Positions 54,082 to 63,800 of a DNA stretch of 64,000 bases are shown here, piece by piece; position 1 is the stretch's first letter, and each line of letters opens with the position of its first letter. Under the pieces are notes generated by a model. That model searched no databases, had not been told where the DNA came from, and worked only from the letters and a program-made list of their open reading frames with translations. Source of the stretch: Bacteroidales bacterium (GTDB lineage Bacteria; Bacteroidota; Bacteroidia; Bacteroidales; WCHB1-69); contig JAFZIP010000002.1 of assembly GCA_017554325.1 (NCBI GenBank), positions 40,832 to 104,831 of the forward strand. The letters are read 5' to 3'. The position numbers and the translations under genes are program-made.

Positions 54082-54955
54082 CATTGACAAATTCAGAGGT
54101 TTGGGCGTTGCTGTCGTCACCCCGTTCACGGCGGAGGGGAAGGTGGATTTCCAGAGTCTGGAAAATCTCGTGGAGAATCTCATCCGTAACAAAGTGGATT
54201 ATCTGCTGGCCTTGGGCACTACGAGCGAGTACCCGACCATGTCCGAGGCAGAGCGGCAGGATGTCGTGCGCTGCATCACTTCTGTGAATGCTGGGCGCGT
54301 GCCTGTGCTGATGGGCCTTGGCGGCCCCGACACGCAGAGCATCCTGGACCGTATCAAGGATGCGGACAAACTGCCCATTGACGCCATCCTTTCCGTTACG
54401 CCGTATTATAACAAACCCAACCAGTTGGGACTGATAGAGCATTACAAGGCGGTGGCCAAGAGTTCGCCGCTGCCCATCATCTTGTACAATGTGCCGAGTC
54501 GCACCTCCTGCAATATGTTGGCAGAGACCACTATCCGTATCGCAGAGAGCCATCCTAACGTCATCGGCATCAAGGAGGCATCCGGCAATCTGAAACAGAT
54601 TCTGTATCTGCTGAACCATAAACCCAAAGATTTTCTGGTGATTTCGGGCGATGATCTGATTACGTTGCCTCTCATGGCTGCCGGTATGGATGGCTTGATT
54701 TCTGTTTTGGCCAATGCATACCCCGCGGAAACTGCCAATATGGTCCATTTGGCTATGCAAGACCAGTTTATCAAGGCCCGCTTGTATCACGATAAGCTCT
54801 TTGACATCTCGCAGGCTTGCTTCCAGGAGGGTAACCCGTGCGGTATCAAGGCCATTTTGGCGGCACAGGGAAAAATCAAGAATGTCCTGAGACTGCCCCT
54901 GGTGCCTGTGTCCGACCATCTTTCCAATGAAATCCACAAGTTAGTACAACTATAA
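54071..54955 (+). CDS. dapA: 4-hydroxy-tetrahydrodipicolinate synthase
   Basis: The 294-residue TIM-barrel enzyme condenses pyruvate with aspartate semialdehyde on the way to lysine and meso-diaminopimelate. Seen: GVAVVTPFTAEGKVD, the pyruvate loop LALGTTSEYPTM, active-site tyrosine in LYNVPSRTSCNM and the Schiff-base lysine in VIGIKEASGN. It overlaps the preceding DUF6913 gene by 11 bases. Confidence 0.96.
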   Translation: MKNSIDKFRGLGVAVVTPFTAEGKVDFQSLENLVENLIRNKVDYLLALGTTSEYPTMSEAERQDVVRCITSVNAGRVPVLMGLGGPDTQSILDRIKDADKLPIDAILSVTPYYNKPNQLGLIEHYKAVAKSSPLPIILYNVPSRTSCNMLAETTIRIAESHPNVIGIKEASGNLKQILYLLNHKPKDFLVISGDDLITLPLMAAGMDGLISVLANAYPAETANMVHLAMQDQFIKARLYHDKLFDISQACFQEGNPCGIKAILAAQGKIKNVLRLPLVPVSDHLSNEIHKLVQL

Positions 54956-54962
54956 TCCTTAT

Positions 54963-56666
54963 ATGACAAGAATTCTATCCCTTATCTCTTTCGTCCTTCT
55001 CATAACCGTCAGCTACGCCCAAATCGACTCTCTGCGCCCGTTCAACAGCGAATGGCCGGAGACGTATATAGAGACGAATCTGTCCGGAAAGATGCTGAAA
55101 GAGGTGAGCCGCGGGTTTTCTGTAGATAAGGTTGAGCCGGAAGGTGACGACTGCTATCGTGTCAGGTTGTGCATCGGGCGCAACGACTATGCCCGTTTTC
55201 TGTCGCAGGGCATCCCGTTCTCCATTGTTTCTGGCTCAAAGTTAACCGTACGCATGGCGCATAGTTACGAGCAGCTCACCGATGCCTGGAACCGTTACCC
55301 CACCTGGGGCGCATACGTGGCCACCATGGATACATTCCAGAGCCAATTTCCAGCAATCTGTGAGGTGGTGACCATTCTGGATCATACGTCTGCCAATCAC
55401 AAGATTCTGGCAGCCCATATCAGCAATAATCTTCAGAGTCGTGGCAACAAGCCGGCCTTTTTCTACACCTCTACCATGCATGGCGATGAGCCGGTGGGGT
55501 ACTATCTGCTGTTGCGTCTCATTGAATATCTCTTGAATAATTACGATTCTGATCCGCAGGTCCAGAATATCATCAACAATGTCGATCTTTGGATTTGTCC
55601 GATAGAGAATCCTGACGGCACGTATCGCCATCACAATGATTCTTTGGGTGAGTCGCCCTACAGCACGCGGAGCAACTTTTCGTTCATTGACCTGAACCGA
55701 TCATATCCCAATGTGGAACAGCAATATACATGGAACGAGACCTTCCCCGATGAAGTGCAGGCGATGCTGGATTTTGGCAGGGCGCACAACTTTACCATGT
55801 CTGCCAATTTCCATGGTGGCGCTGAGGTCTTCAATTACCCTTGGGATACTTGGGAATCATATCAGAAGGTTCATGCCGATAATCTATGGTGGCAGTATGT
55901 AGGGCATAATTTTGCAAACACTTGCCATGCTCAGAACAACAACTATATGCAGGATTTGGACAATGGCGTGACGCTTGGCGGTGATTGGTATTCCATCACA
56001 GGGTCGCGGCAAGATTGCTATAACTATTTCCTCGGATGCCGTGAAGTTACGATCGAGGTGAGTGAAAACAAGGTGGTTTCCGCCCATAATCTCTACAAAT
56101 ATTGGAATTATACCCGTCAGGCGATGTTGGACTATATTGAAGAATCCTTGAACGGCATACGAGGCATCGTTACGGATTCTGTAACCGGCTTGCCTGTTGA
56201 GGCTGAGGTTTATGTGGAAAATCACGATAAGGACCATTCACAGGTTTACTCCATGCTTCCCGAGGGTAACTACCATCGCCCTATCAAAGGGGGAACTTAT
56301 TCTGTGACTTATTCTGCGGAGAATTATTATCCCAAAACTATCACGGTTTCTGTGGCGGATGGACAGAGCATTGTTCAGGATGTGCAGCTGGTGCCCAAGT
56401 TTTTGGGTATTGGGGATCAGGATTCGCCGGCATTTGTCATTTATCCCAATCCGACTCATGGCTATTTGTATGTCACCTCCATGGTGGACCCGCCCAAACA
56501 GTTTGATTTTATGATGTTTGACGACCAGGGCCGGTTGATTTACCAAACTCGTGTCGAGGCAGGAACCTCCACGCTGAACATCATGTCACTGCCTGCCGGA
56601 TCGTATGTGATTCACATTTTGGACAACGGTCGCAGTATCTATCAGACTAAAATCATAAAGAGTTAA
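54963..56666 (+). CDS. T9SS-secreted M14 zinc carboxypeptidase
   Basis: A 567-residue protein with a signal peptide (ending VSYAQ). A ~100-residue propeptide-like region precedes an M14 carboxypeptidase domain with zinc ligands in TSTMHGDEPVGYYLL (HxxE) and SANFHGGAEVFNYPWD, and the catalytic glutamate in EVTIEVSENK. A carboxypeptidase regulatory-like beta sandwich follows (GIRGIVTDSVTGLPVEAEV). The end is a type A sorting domain (FVIYPNPTHGYLYV, DQGRLIYQTRV, LPAGSYVIHI). It is a surface or secreted peptidase that probably trims peptides for nutrition. It begins 7 bases after dapA. Confidence 0.93.
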   Translation: MTRILSLISFVLLITVSYAQIDSLRPFNSEWPETYIETNLSGKMLKEVSRGFSVDKVEPEGDDCYRVRLCIGRNDYARFLSQGIPFSIVSGSKLTVRMAHSYEQLTDAWNRYPTWGAYVATMDTFQSQFPAICEVVTILDHTSANHKILAAHISNNLQSRGNKPAFFYTSTMHGDEPVGYYLLLRLIEYLLNNYDSDPQVQNIINNVDLWICPIENPDGTYRHHNDSLGESPYSTRSNFSFIDLNRSYPNVEQQYTWNETFPDEVQAMLDFGRAHNFTMSANFHGGAEVFNYPWDTWESYQKVHADNLWWQYVGHNFANTCHAQNNNYMQDLDNGVTLGGDWYSITGSRQDCYNYFLGCREVTIEVSENKVVSAHNLYKYWNYTRQAMLDYIEESLNGIRGIVTDSVTGLPVEAEVYVENHDKDHSQVYSMLPEGNYHRPIKGGTYSVTYSAENYYPKTITVSVADGQSIVQDVQLVPKFLGIGDQDSPAFVIYPNPTHGYLYVTSMVDPPKQFDFMMFDDQGRLIYQTRVEAGTSTLNIMSLPAGSYVIHILDNGRSIYQTKIIKS

Positions 56667-56690
56667 TTTTTACGGCAAAATGATGCGGGT

Positions 56691-56704
56691 TCTGCCGCGG
56701 CAGA
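56691..56704. terminator. Short palindrome between convergent genes
   Basis: TCTGCCGCGGCAGA is a perfect 14-base palindrome in the 40-base gap between the carboxypeptidase and lipoprotein genes. It has no T run, so a terminator role is weak. Confidence 0.3.
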
Positions 56705-56706
56705 GA

Positions 56707-57549
56707 TTAAGGTAGATATTCATACTCAATCAGTTGGATAAGACCATCTCCTATATATTGTTTATTCACGGGAAAGTTTCCATCGTAAGTATAGGTGTAG
56801 ATTTCTTTATATTGGTTCCCTGTAATTTGAGTAATATTATGCTTGGAATAGGAAGTCATCTCAGGATTGCCCCATAGGGTGTTGAAAGCTCCGTAAAAAG
56901 GATTTCGATGTTTGTCATAAGTTGCGGATACTGTATAACCAGAGTTGAGACCTGAGTGTGCAATAAGTAAGGTTGTGGAAATTTTGATGAGGTCTCCATT
57001 TTTCCATGATAATGAGAATTCCTCTTCAAGAATTCTCCCTTTGCTTTTTCCATTTTGTTTTTCAAATAGTTGGTTTAGTGTATGAGCCACATCGTAGGAT
57101 AATATAAAATCCAATGGGTTACAAAGTTGAATGGATTCTGATTTGTCATCATAGTGGTACTTTGCACAGACAGTGTTCATGTGACCATTTTTATAAGTGA
57201 ATTGATAATCTGCCATCAATTTGTTATCTTTGTGAGTTTGAGCGGAAACAAGGTGGCCTTTTTCATACCGATAATCGATTCGCATGTTTTTTTGATTGCA
57301 GGTGAGGCTGACGAGTCTGTTGTTTTGGTATGAAAAGTTGTAAGAATAGGTTACTACACCTCTAATATAGTAGTCGATTCTTTCCAAATTATTGTTTTCC
57401 CAAATCCATTCTTCGCTTAATTCACGATTGCCGTATATGTCTGTGGTGTATATTTTGCTGATTTTTCTTTCAGGAGAGAATTCCCCTTCTTTTTGACAAG
57501 AGACCAAACAGCATGCTAAGATACAGAAAATAAAGAATACTTTTTTCAT
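56707..57549 (-). CDS. Hypothetical lipoprotein with YD-like repeats
   Basis: The 280-residue protein has a lipoprotein signal (MKKVFFIFCILACCLVSCQ, cysteine at the lipobox). Short beta repeats follow (NLERIDYYIRGVVTYSYNFS, YRYEKGHLVSAQTHKDNKL, YQFTYKNGHMNTV) like those in DUF4595-type or RHS/YD-related lipoproteins. It ends YIGDGLIQLIEYEYLP. Surface or periplasmic location is expected; role unknown. Its gene lies 51 bases beyond the FISUMP gene on the same strand. Confidence 0.78.
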   Translation of the reverse strand: MKKVFFIFCILACCLVSCQKEGEFSPERKISKIYTTDIYGNRELSEEWIWENNNLERIDYYIRGVVTYSYNFSYQNNRLVSLTCNQKNMRIDYRYEKGHLVSAQTHKDNKLMADYQFTYKNGHMNTVCAKYHYDDKSESIQLCNPLDFILSYDVAHTLNQLFEKQNGKSKGRILEEEFSLSWKNGDLIKISTTLLIAHSGLNSGYTVSATYDKHRNPFYGAFNTLWGNPEMTSYSKHNITQITGNQYKEIYTYTYDGNFPVNKQYIGDGLIQLIEYEYLP

Positions 57550-57600
57550 AATAAGTTTGTTCATGTTTTTCTTGAATCACTTGATTGTCATATCTATTTG

Positions 57601-60318
57601 CTAATTCCGAAGACAACGTACCGAAAATCCATAGCGCATGGGACAGTCGTGTATGCTGATTTCTGGACTATAATGGTTTATTTGATAACTAAATGCTACT
57701 GGCTCACCACTTTCTCGTACAGAGTCTGTTGTGCTCCAGAATGCTGCGTGATTCCCAAATTCAAAGTAACCCACGCCATTTGATGTATAAATAGATCCAA
57801 GGTGATAAACATTCCCCGCAGGATAAGCGTTGAAACCGGTGGTGTTGTTAAGATACTCTTGACAGGATGGCAAACAATATGAATTGTTTGGATAAACGTC
57901 CCATCCGGTGTTTGAAGCAAGGGATTTTGCAATATATGAAGGATTGTTATGACAGATATAGGCACTTTGACTGCCCACATATTCTAATAATTGATCCCAT
58001 TCCGCATTGCTTGGCACATGCCATCCTACAGGACAAATGCCTTGCACACCACTCGGAATACTATTGCTTGGAGATGCGTTTTTCATGGCTGCTGGCCAAT
58101 TGTAAAGGTAACCGTATAAGGGAATCTCTGAGATGCTTTCTTGGGTCGGATAGTATCTATAAGGTGTAGTATAACTGTCGTTTGTGTTGCTATAAGGGAT
58201 ACTTGTCCCATCTGAGAAATGGGTGGTACGAATGTTCTCCTTTGTCCAGCACTGGCAACCGATTTGAATGGTGTTGTAAATATTGCCATCATAATCTGTT
58301 ACGGTTGGTGTCCCGATGCAGGGCTGACCGTCAACACCTGCACATGGGGTGTTTATGGTTATGTCATTGCCGTATGCGGTACCGGCGCAATTAGTGGCAT
58401 AAGCTCTTACGTGATATAATGTGCCTTCTTGTAGCCCAGTGATGAGACTTGTAAAACTCCCTGTCCCGCTGCCATCAGTCGTGTGATTATTGTTGACGGA
58501 GGGATTAGGAGAAGTGCTCCAGCATACGCCTCTTGCCGTGATTGCAGCACCTCCGTTGTTAGTGATGGTCCCTCCCGTCTCTGCAGAATTTGCGTTGATG
58601 TTACTGGCTGGAGTCGTGGTGATTTCGGGCAAGGAAAATGTGGAGAAACTAAGTTCATTGCCGTATGCAATGCCAAGATCGTTAGTGGCGTATGCCCTGA
58701 CGTAGTAGGTGGTTTCTGACTCAAGTCCAAGCATCGCACTTGTGAAACTACCGATCTCACCTCCTTCAGAAGTGTGGGAATCCGAAATGGTGGGTTGTGG
58801 CGTAGTGCTCCAGCAAATGCCTCTCATACTGATTAATAGATTGCCATCAGCTAATACGTCACCGCCACATAGTGCGGAATTGGAGGTGATGTCGGAAACA
58901 GGATTTGTGCTTACCGTGGGTAAGGATGTGACTTCATCGCCTTTTTTTATACATCTGACAGAATAACCGAATCTTTTATCATGGGGAGAATAAAGTATTT
59001 GATTGTTGTCGTATGAAAGATAATGACACCATGCGGATTCTGAGTCATATTCGGTTGAACACCAGAAAAAAGACTTGGAGTTGAAGAAACCGCAACTGTT
59101 ATAGAAAGATCCTGCAGGTAAAGCACTAAATTCAGTAATGTTGTTTTGAGACGGAACATTGCCTATGGCACAGTAATTCGTACTTGTTTGCCATTCTGCC
59201 TGGGAAGCGAGGGCTTTAGCCGTGTTTTCACCAATACCATCGCATTGATAATCGGCATGGGTGCGCAAATAGTTATTCAATTGATGCCAATCCGCAAATG
59301 TAGGAATTTTCCATCCGGTGGGACATAAATTCAATACATTGACTTTGTTTTCATTCATAGAGAGCAATATAGTAGCCCAGTTGTAGAGGTAACCGTATGT
59401 GGAGATGTTGTTTTCGTTATTGTCGGGTATATAACGGTAGGCGGAATCTCTGTGAATAACATTCCCTATCGGGATGGGCTTCCCGTTGGAAAAATGTGTG
59501 GTACGAAGGTTTTCTTTCATCCAACATTGGTCACCAATTTGTACGGTGTTATAAGTGTTTTGGCTGATGTCAACGACTGTTGGTGTCTCAGGACAGGGCA
59601 AACCCGTGAGGTTGTCATGTGATAAAAACTCTAAAATGTGAGTTTGGGATGTCTCAAGGACTTGAAGGATGTGTTTGCTTTCTTGTAAGGTTCCATTGAT
59701 GTACGCATATCCGATATACTCCATTTTGTCACCTATGTCAAATGGCTGAAAAATCTGACTTTTAAGCATATTGCATGATCGATTCGCTGTCTCCCATGTT
59801 GTACCTGTATAAGTAATGGAGTTCTTTCCTCTGCTGGCATGGTTGATCATTTTGATGAAGGATGTTTTGCCGTTTTGTTCGGCAATTAGGAAATAGACCC
59901 CCGGATTGGCTAATGTAATGTGAAATTGATGCTCTCCAGGTGTGGATGGCAGTCTTTTTGAGATAATGGTTCGTCCTGTGATGTCGGTAATGTTTATTGC
60001 AACTTTTCCGTGTTCAGCTGTAAATAGGCTCACCTGCGTGGTGCCATAGAATGGATTAGGTATGTTTTGCGACAATTGCATGAACGATGGGTTATTTGTC
60101 GACCAATCTCCGATGCCGGTACTTAACTGTAAGCTTAAAACAGTGTCAGGCCAGTATAGATTTTCTTGCCATGCTTTGGTAAGGTTGTTTATTACCACAC
60201 GATTGATTTGCACCCGATGATTGTTATTATCGCGTCCGGAAAAAATAAGATCTATCGTTTGTGCGGAAATTGCCAAGAACGATGCCGTGCATAAAAGAGC
60301 CAATATAATTTTTTTCAT
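57601..60318 (-). CDS. FISUMP-domain surface protein with internal sorting-like domain
   Basis: The 905-residue protein has a signal peptide (MKKIILALLCTASFLAISAQ). At residues ~60-145 a segment looks just like a type A T9SS sorting domain (LSQNIPNPFYGTTQVSLF, DITGRTIISKRL, NPGVYFLIAEQ), although it is near the N-terminus. Then come a FISUMP domain (QIGDQCWMKENLRTTHFS, LCPTGWKIPTFADWHQL, FGYSVRCIK), two fibronectin-like repeats (ARGVCWSTSPNPSVN) and a second FISUMP domain ending FSVRCLRN. Longer upstream frames run into degraded mobile DNA, so I use the ATG at 60318, supported by a TATTTTTG at 60344-60351. Role unknown. Confidence 0.87.
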   Translation of the reverse strand: MKKIILALLCTASFLAISAQTIDLIFSGRDNNNHRVQINRVVINNLTKAWQENLYWPDTVLSLQLSTGIGDWSTNNPSFMQLSQNIPNPFYGTTQVSLFTAEHGKVAINITDITGRTIISKRLPSTPGEHQFHITLANPGVYFLIAEQNGKTSFIKMINHASRGKNSITYTGTTWETANRSCNMLKSQIFQPFDIGDKMEYIGYAYINGTLQESKHILQVLETSQTHILEFLSHDNLTGLPCPETPTVVDISQNTYNTVQIGDQCWMKENLRTTHFSNGKPIPIGNVIHRDSAYRYIPDNNENNISTYGYLYNWATILLSMNENKVNVLNLCPTGWKIPTFADWHQLNNYLRTHADYQCDGIGENTAKALASQAEWQTSTNYCAIGNVPSQNNITEFSALPAGSFYNSCGFFNSKSFFWCSTEYDSESAWCHYLSYDNNQILYSPHDKRFGYSVRCIKKGDEVTSLPTVSTNPVSDITSNSALCGGDVLADGNLLISMRGICWSTTPQPTISDSHTSEGGEIGSFTSAMLGLESETTYYVRAYATNDLGIAYGNELSFSTFSLPEITTTPASNINANSAETGGTITNNGGAAITARGVCWSTSPNPSVNNNHTTDGSGTGSFTSLITGLQEGTLYHVRAYATNCAGTAYGNDITINTPCAGVDGQPCIGTPTVTDYDGNIYNTIQIGCQCWTKENIRTTHFSDGTSIPYSNTNDSYTTPYRYYPTQESISEIPLYGYLYNWPAAMKNASPSNSIPSGVQGICPVGWHVPSNAEWDQLLEYVGSQSAYICHNNPSYIAKSLASNTGWDVYPNNSYCLPSCQEYLNNTTGFNAYPAGNVYHLGSIYTSNGVGYFEFGNHAAFWSTTDSVRESGEPVAFSYQINHYSPEISIHDCPMRYGFSVRCLRN

Positions 60319-60343
60319 TACAAAAAAATAATGGTTTTTGTGG

Positions 60344-60351
60344 CAAAAATA
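60344..60351 (-). promoter_or_regulatory. -7 element for the FISUMP gene
   Basis: TATTTTTG followed by CCAC on the minus strand, 25 bases before the ATG. Confidence 0.55.
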
Positions 60352-60529
60352 CAAAAATAACAATAATGCCGAGTATAATGTTTTCTGTCTAAAACAAAAA
60401 AAAGCGATGAGTCGGGATTTTAACTTTGGCGATCTAAATTCACAGGTTTTTATTATGTTTAAAAAAATCGGTATATTGGCAATTTTTTGTTTTGGGTGAA
60501 TCGCTCCACCATTTCCGTACTTTTGCAGC

Positions 60530-60712
60530 ATGTTTGTACGTAAAAGAAGGAACAGGTTTGGTAGTACCAGCGTTGTGGAGGTAGACATGAATTCGACTGT
60601 CAAAGTCAGGAACTTCCGCACCTGTAATGAATACTCAAGGTACAATTCGTTTTTGTTTTTGTTCATTTGCCGAGAGCTTACAGCAAAGATAATTTCAAAT
60701 CCGTTTCATTAA
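60530..60712 (+). pseudogene. Insertion-sequence transposase remnant (N-terminal scrap)
   Basis: The first ~20 residues (MFVRKRRNRFGSTSVVEVD) look like the start of IS1634/IS4-type transposases of Bacteroidota, which begin MFVRKK-x-N-x-SG-x-x-SV. The similarity stops near residue 20 and the rest reads as unrelated sequence, so only a scrap is left. The 60319-60801 gap holds this scrap, the shared 28-base motif and two strong hairpins, and no intact gene. Confidence 0.5.
60681..60708 (-). repeat. 28-base motif shared with 44999-45026
   Basis: Differs from the other copy at two positions. On the minus strand it includes TATCTTTG followed by CTG and precedes an open stretch beginning MNKNKNELYLEYSLQ, which may be another mobile-element scrap. 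Confidence 0.55.
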
Positions 60713-60713
60713 T

Positions 60714-60745
60714 AAAAAAGGCCGTCCGATATCGGACGGCCTTTT
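60714..60745. terminator. Bidirectional terminator
   Basis: A perfect 15-base-arm palindrome (AAAAGGCCGTCCGAT and its complement). A-run and T-run flanks allow termination on both strands. It lies beyond the 3' end of the fibronectin-repeat gene. Confidence 0.85.
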
Positions 60746-60763
60746 ATGATACGTACCGTACGA

Positions 60764-60789
60764 TAGAGACGGGGCGGACCCCGTCTCTA
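60764..60789. repeat. REP-like hairpin
   Basis: Arms TAGAGACGGGG and CCCCGTCTCTA with a CGGA loop, 13 bases beyond the stop of the fibronectin-repeat gene. It resembles small dispersed palindromes common in this phylum. Confidence 0.6.
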
Positions 60790-60801
60790 CGACGGGAAGG
60801 A

Positions 60802-63800
60802 TTACTTCTTCACAATGCGTTTGGTTACCATGCCCTTTTCGGTCATGATGCGGGTGAAGTAAACACCGGAAGCGTTACCTGAAAGGTCAAGCTCAGCATA
60901 GTTGTCGCCAACCTTGACGTTGAGGATCAGTTTGCCATACACATCGTAAACCTCCACATTCTCGATTCTCAATTCTGAATTCTCGATTCTGAATTTACCT
61001 GTGGTCGGGTTCGGGTAGAGGGTGGTGCTTTCCATCACATAGTCGTTCACGCCTGTCGGAGTGAAGGTGATGTGGTTGGACTCTCCGCTCTCTTGTGAAC
61101 CGCAGTTAGCCACCACAAAGGCTTCATACTCGGTATTCGTTCCGAGGTTGGTGAGCGTGTAAGGATGTGTGGTGGTGTTCACAGTCGTCCAAGTTTCAGC
61201 AGAGGATTGTTTGTAGCTGACGGTCCAGCTGTCAGGTGTGCCAACCTGAGCCCAATCCAGCGTGACGCTGTTGCTGGTGATGTTGGAGACGGTCAGGTCG
61301 GTAGGAGCGTTACATGCAGAACCTTGGGCGGTTGTAAATTGCAGCTCGCTGCCGGAAATCGTTGTGCCATTGTAAACGATGAATGCCTTGAAGGTATAGG
61401 TCGTGTTGGGGGCCAAGTTGGGCAGGGTAGCGGAGAAGTTGTCGCCAGTGCCAGTACCCGTGACGGTTGCATACTGGCCGCCATTGACCTTCCATTCGAA
61501 GCCCTTGGACGAGATGGTCACACTGCTGGGGTTCGTGATGGTGGCGTTCAGCGTGGCTGAAGTCTGCGTGATGCCGGAAGCCGGGTTGGTGGCTACGGTC
61601 GGATCAGTCACAACAGGGCCGGAACCGCTCGAGGTGACGGTGATGTCATCGATACAGCAGGAATAGAAGGTGCTGGCTTGGTGCCAGTTGAAGCAGATGT
61701 TACCGTTAGCCGGAATAGTTGCATCAGTGAAGTCAACGCTGATGGTGTCGCCGGCAGAGGAACTCACGGACGGAATTGTAGCCACAGCCACGAACGTGTT
61801 GGGCATGTCGTTGAGGTTGGTGACATAACCTACCGTAAGTGTACCTTGTGAGGTGCTTTCCATTGCACGCCAGAAGTTGAGCTTCAGGGTGTTCAAGTTA
61901 GCACTGAAGGTCGGAAGTGCTGCGTATGCGTCAGCACCGGCGCTGCTGCAGGTGAAGACCATACAGTTGGGGGCGCTGTTTGCATAATGGTAAGAACCGG
62001 AAGAGGTGATGTGCGGTGCACCGTATGTGGCGTTGTTGCTTTGGGTTGTCCAGCAAGCCGGAGCAATACCGTTGTTGTCCGAGTAGGTTGTACCCACGTA
62101 TGAGTCGAAGTTCTCGGTGTAAGGAAGTGCAACCGTGCCGGCACATTCGGTGGTTCCGGATGCGGACTGCATTGACCACGAGCTTTGGTCTGTAGCAGAG
62201 CAGAGTGCGCGCACATAGAATTCATACGAAGTGGCTGAATTCAGGTTCGACACCGTGAACGGATTGGTGGTTGCAGTCACAATGGTAGATTCTGTAGGAT
62301 CTTCAGGATCGAAGCCGACAGCACCGTATGCAATCTCCCAACTTGTTTCACCGCCACCGGCAGTCCATGACAAGGTCATTGAACTGGAAGTAGTGTTCGT
62401 TATAGTAAGGTGGGTAGGTCTCGGACAAGTGGAAGCCAGGTCGATAACCAAAGTGTCGATGTATGCGTAACAAGCCGCAGAGGGATTTCCGTTGTAGAAA
62501 GCGATGTATTGGCCCGTGCCAGTGTAATTGGTGAAGTTGACCTCTACAGGAATCCACGTGGAAACAGGGCTGCCCGGATAGACAGTATCCACAGCTTGGA
62601 ACGTGGTGGCGTCATTGGGATTGGTCATCACACCTACAATCAGGCGGTCGGTGCTGTTCGTTGCACGATACATGAAGCTGGCTTGCAATGTGTTGACAGG
62701 AATGCTAGCATCAAACTGCGGAGCAATAGCTATGTTGTATGTGGTAGATGATGCGTAGAAGTAGAGGGAACCCACGCCTGAATAATGAGTTGAGTTGACG
62801 TATGGTCTGTCGGCGTAGGTGCTGTTTTTGCCCCAGCAGAGAGGATAGACAGTAGTACCTGTGCCATATGAGTCGAAACCATCGTGGAAAGGAAGCGTTG
62901 TAATGGCATCGCATTCGGTGGCGGTGGTCAATACGTTGGAAAGATAGCTTGTCTCGCCGCCACAATCTGCAATGACGTAAAAATCATAGTGGGTAGCAGC
63001 AGTCAGGTTGCTGATAGTGGACGGGTTGGTGTAAACGGTCTCTGTGTTGGCGTTAGGACCTTCAGGATTGAAGCCGGTAGGACCATACACAATCTGCCAG
63101 GAAGTGGCGGTACCGTTCTCAGTCCATCCTAACTCAATGCTTGAGTTGGTGCTGCTCACAACATGTAAATTCGAAGGTCTCGGACATGTGGGGATTACGC
63201 CAATGAACAGATCGTCAATGTATGAGTAGCAATAACTTGCGGATGGGTTGCCGTTGTAGAAAGCAATGTATTGGCCGGTGCCAGTGTAATTGTTGAAGTT
63301 GACCTCTACCGGAATCCACCCGGTAACAGGACTGCCCGGATAGACGGTATCCACCGGTTGGAACGTGGAGGCGACAGTGGGATTGGTCATCACACCTACG
63401 ATCAGGCGGTCGGTGCTGTTCGTTGCACGATACATGAAGCTTGCCTGCAATGTGTTGACAGGAATACTGGAGTCAAACTCAGGAACAACTGCTATGTTGT
63501 ATGTGGTAGATGATGCATAGAAGTAGAGAGAACCGACGCCGGAATAATGAGTGGAGTTGACGTATGGTCTGTCAGAGGAGTAGGTGTTGATTTTGCCCCA
63601 ACAGGTAGGATAAACAGTAGTACCTGTGCCGTATGTGTCAAAGCCATTTCTGTATGGCAGTGAACTGATGGCGCCGCAAGCGGTGGCTGTGGAGAACAGG
63701 GTTGCTTGGCTATACTCGCTACCGCAGTCTGCCGTAATGTAAAAGTCATAAACAGAGGAAGCGCTCAGGTTCGTGATGGTGAACGGATTGGAAGAAGCAT

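Noticed and set aside
57601..60666. Longer start for the FISUMP protein
   Set aside because: The extra 116 codons run through AT-rich gap and mobile scrap and lie upstream of the promoter and signal peptide.
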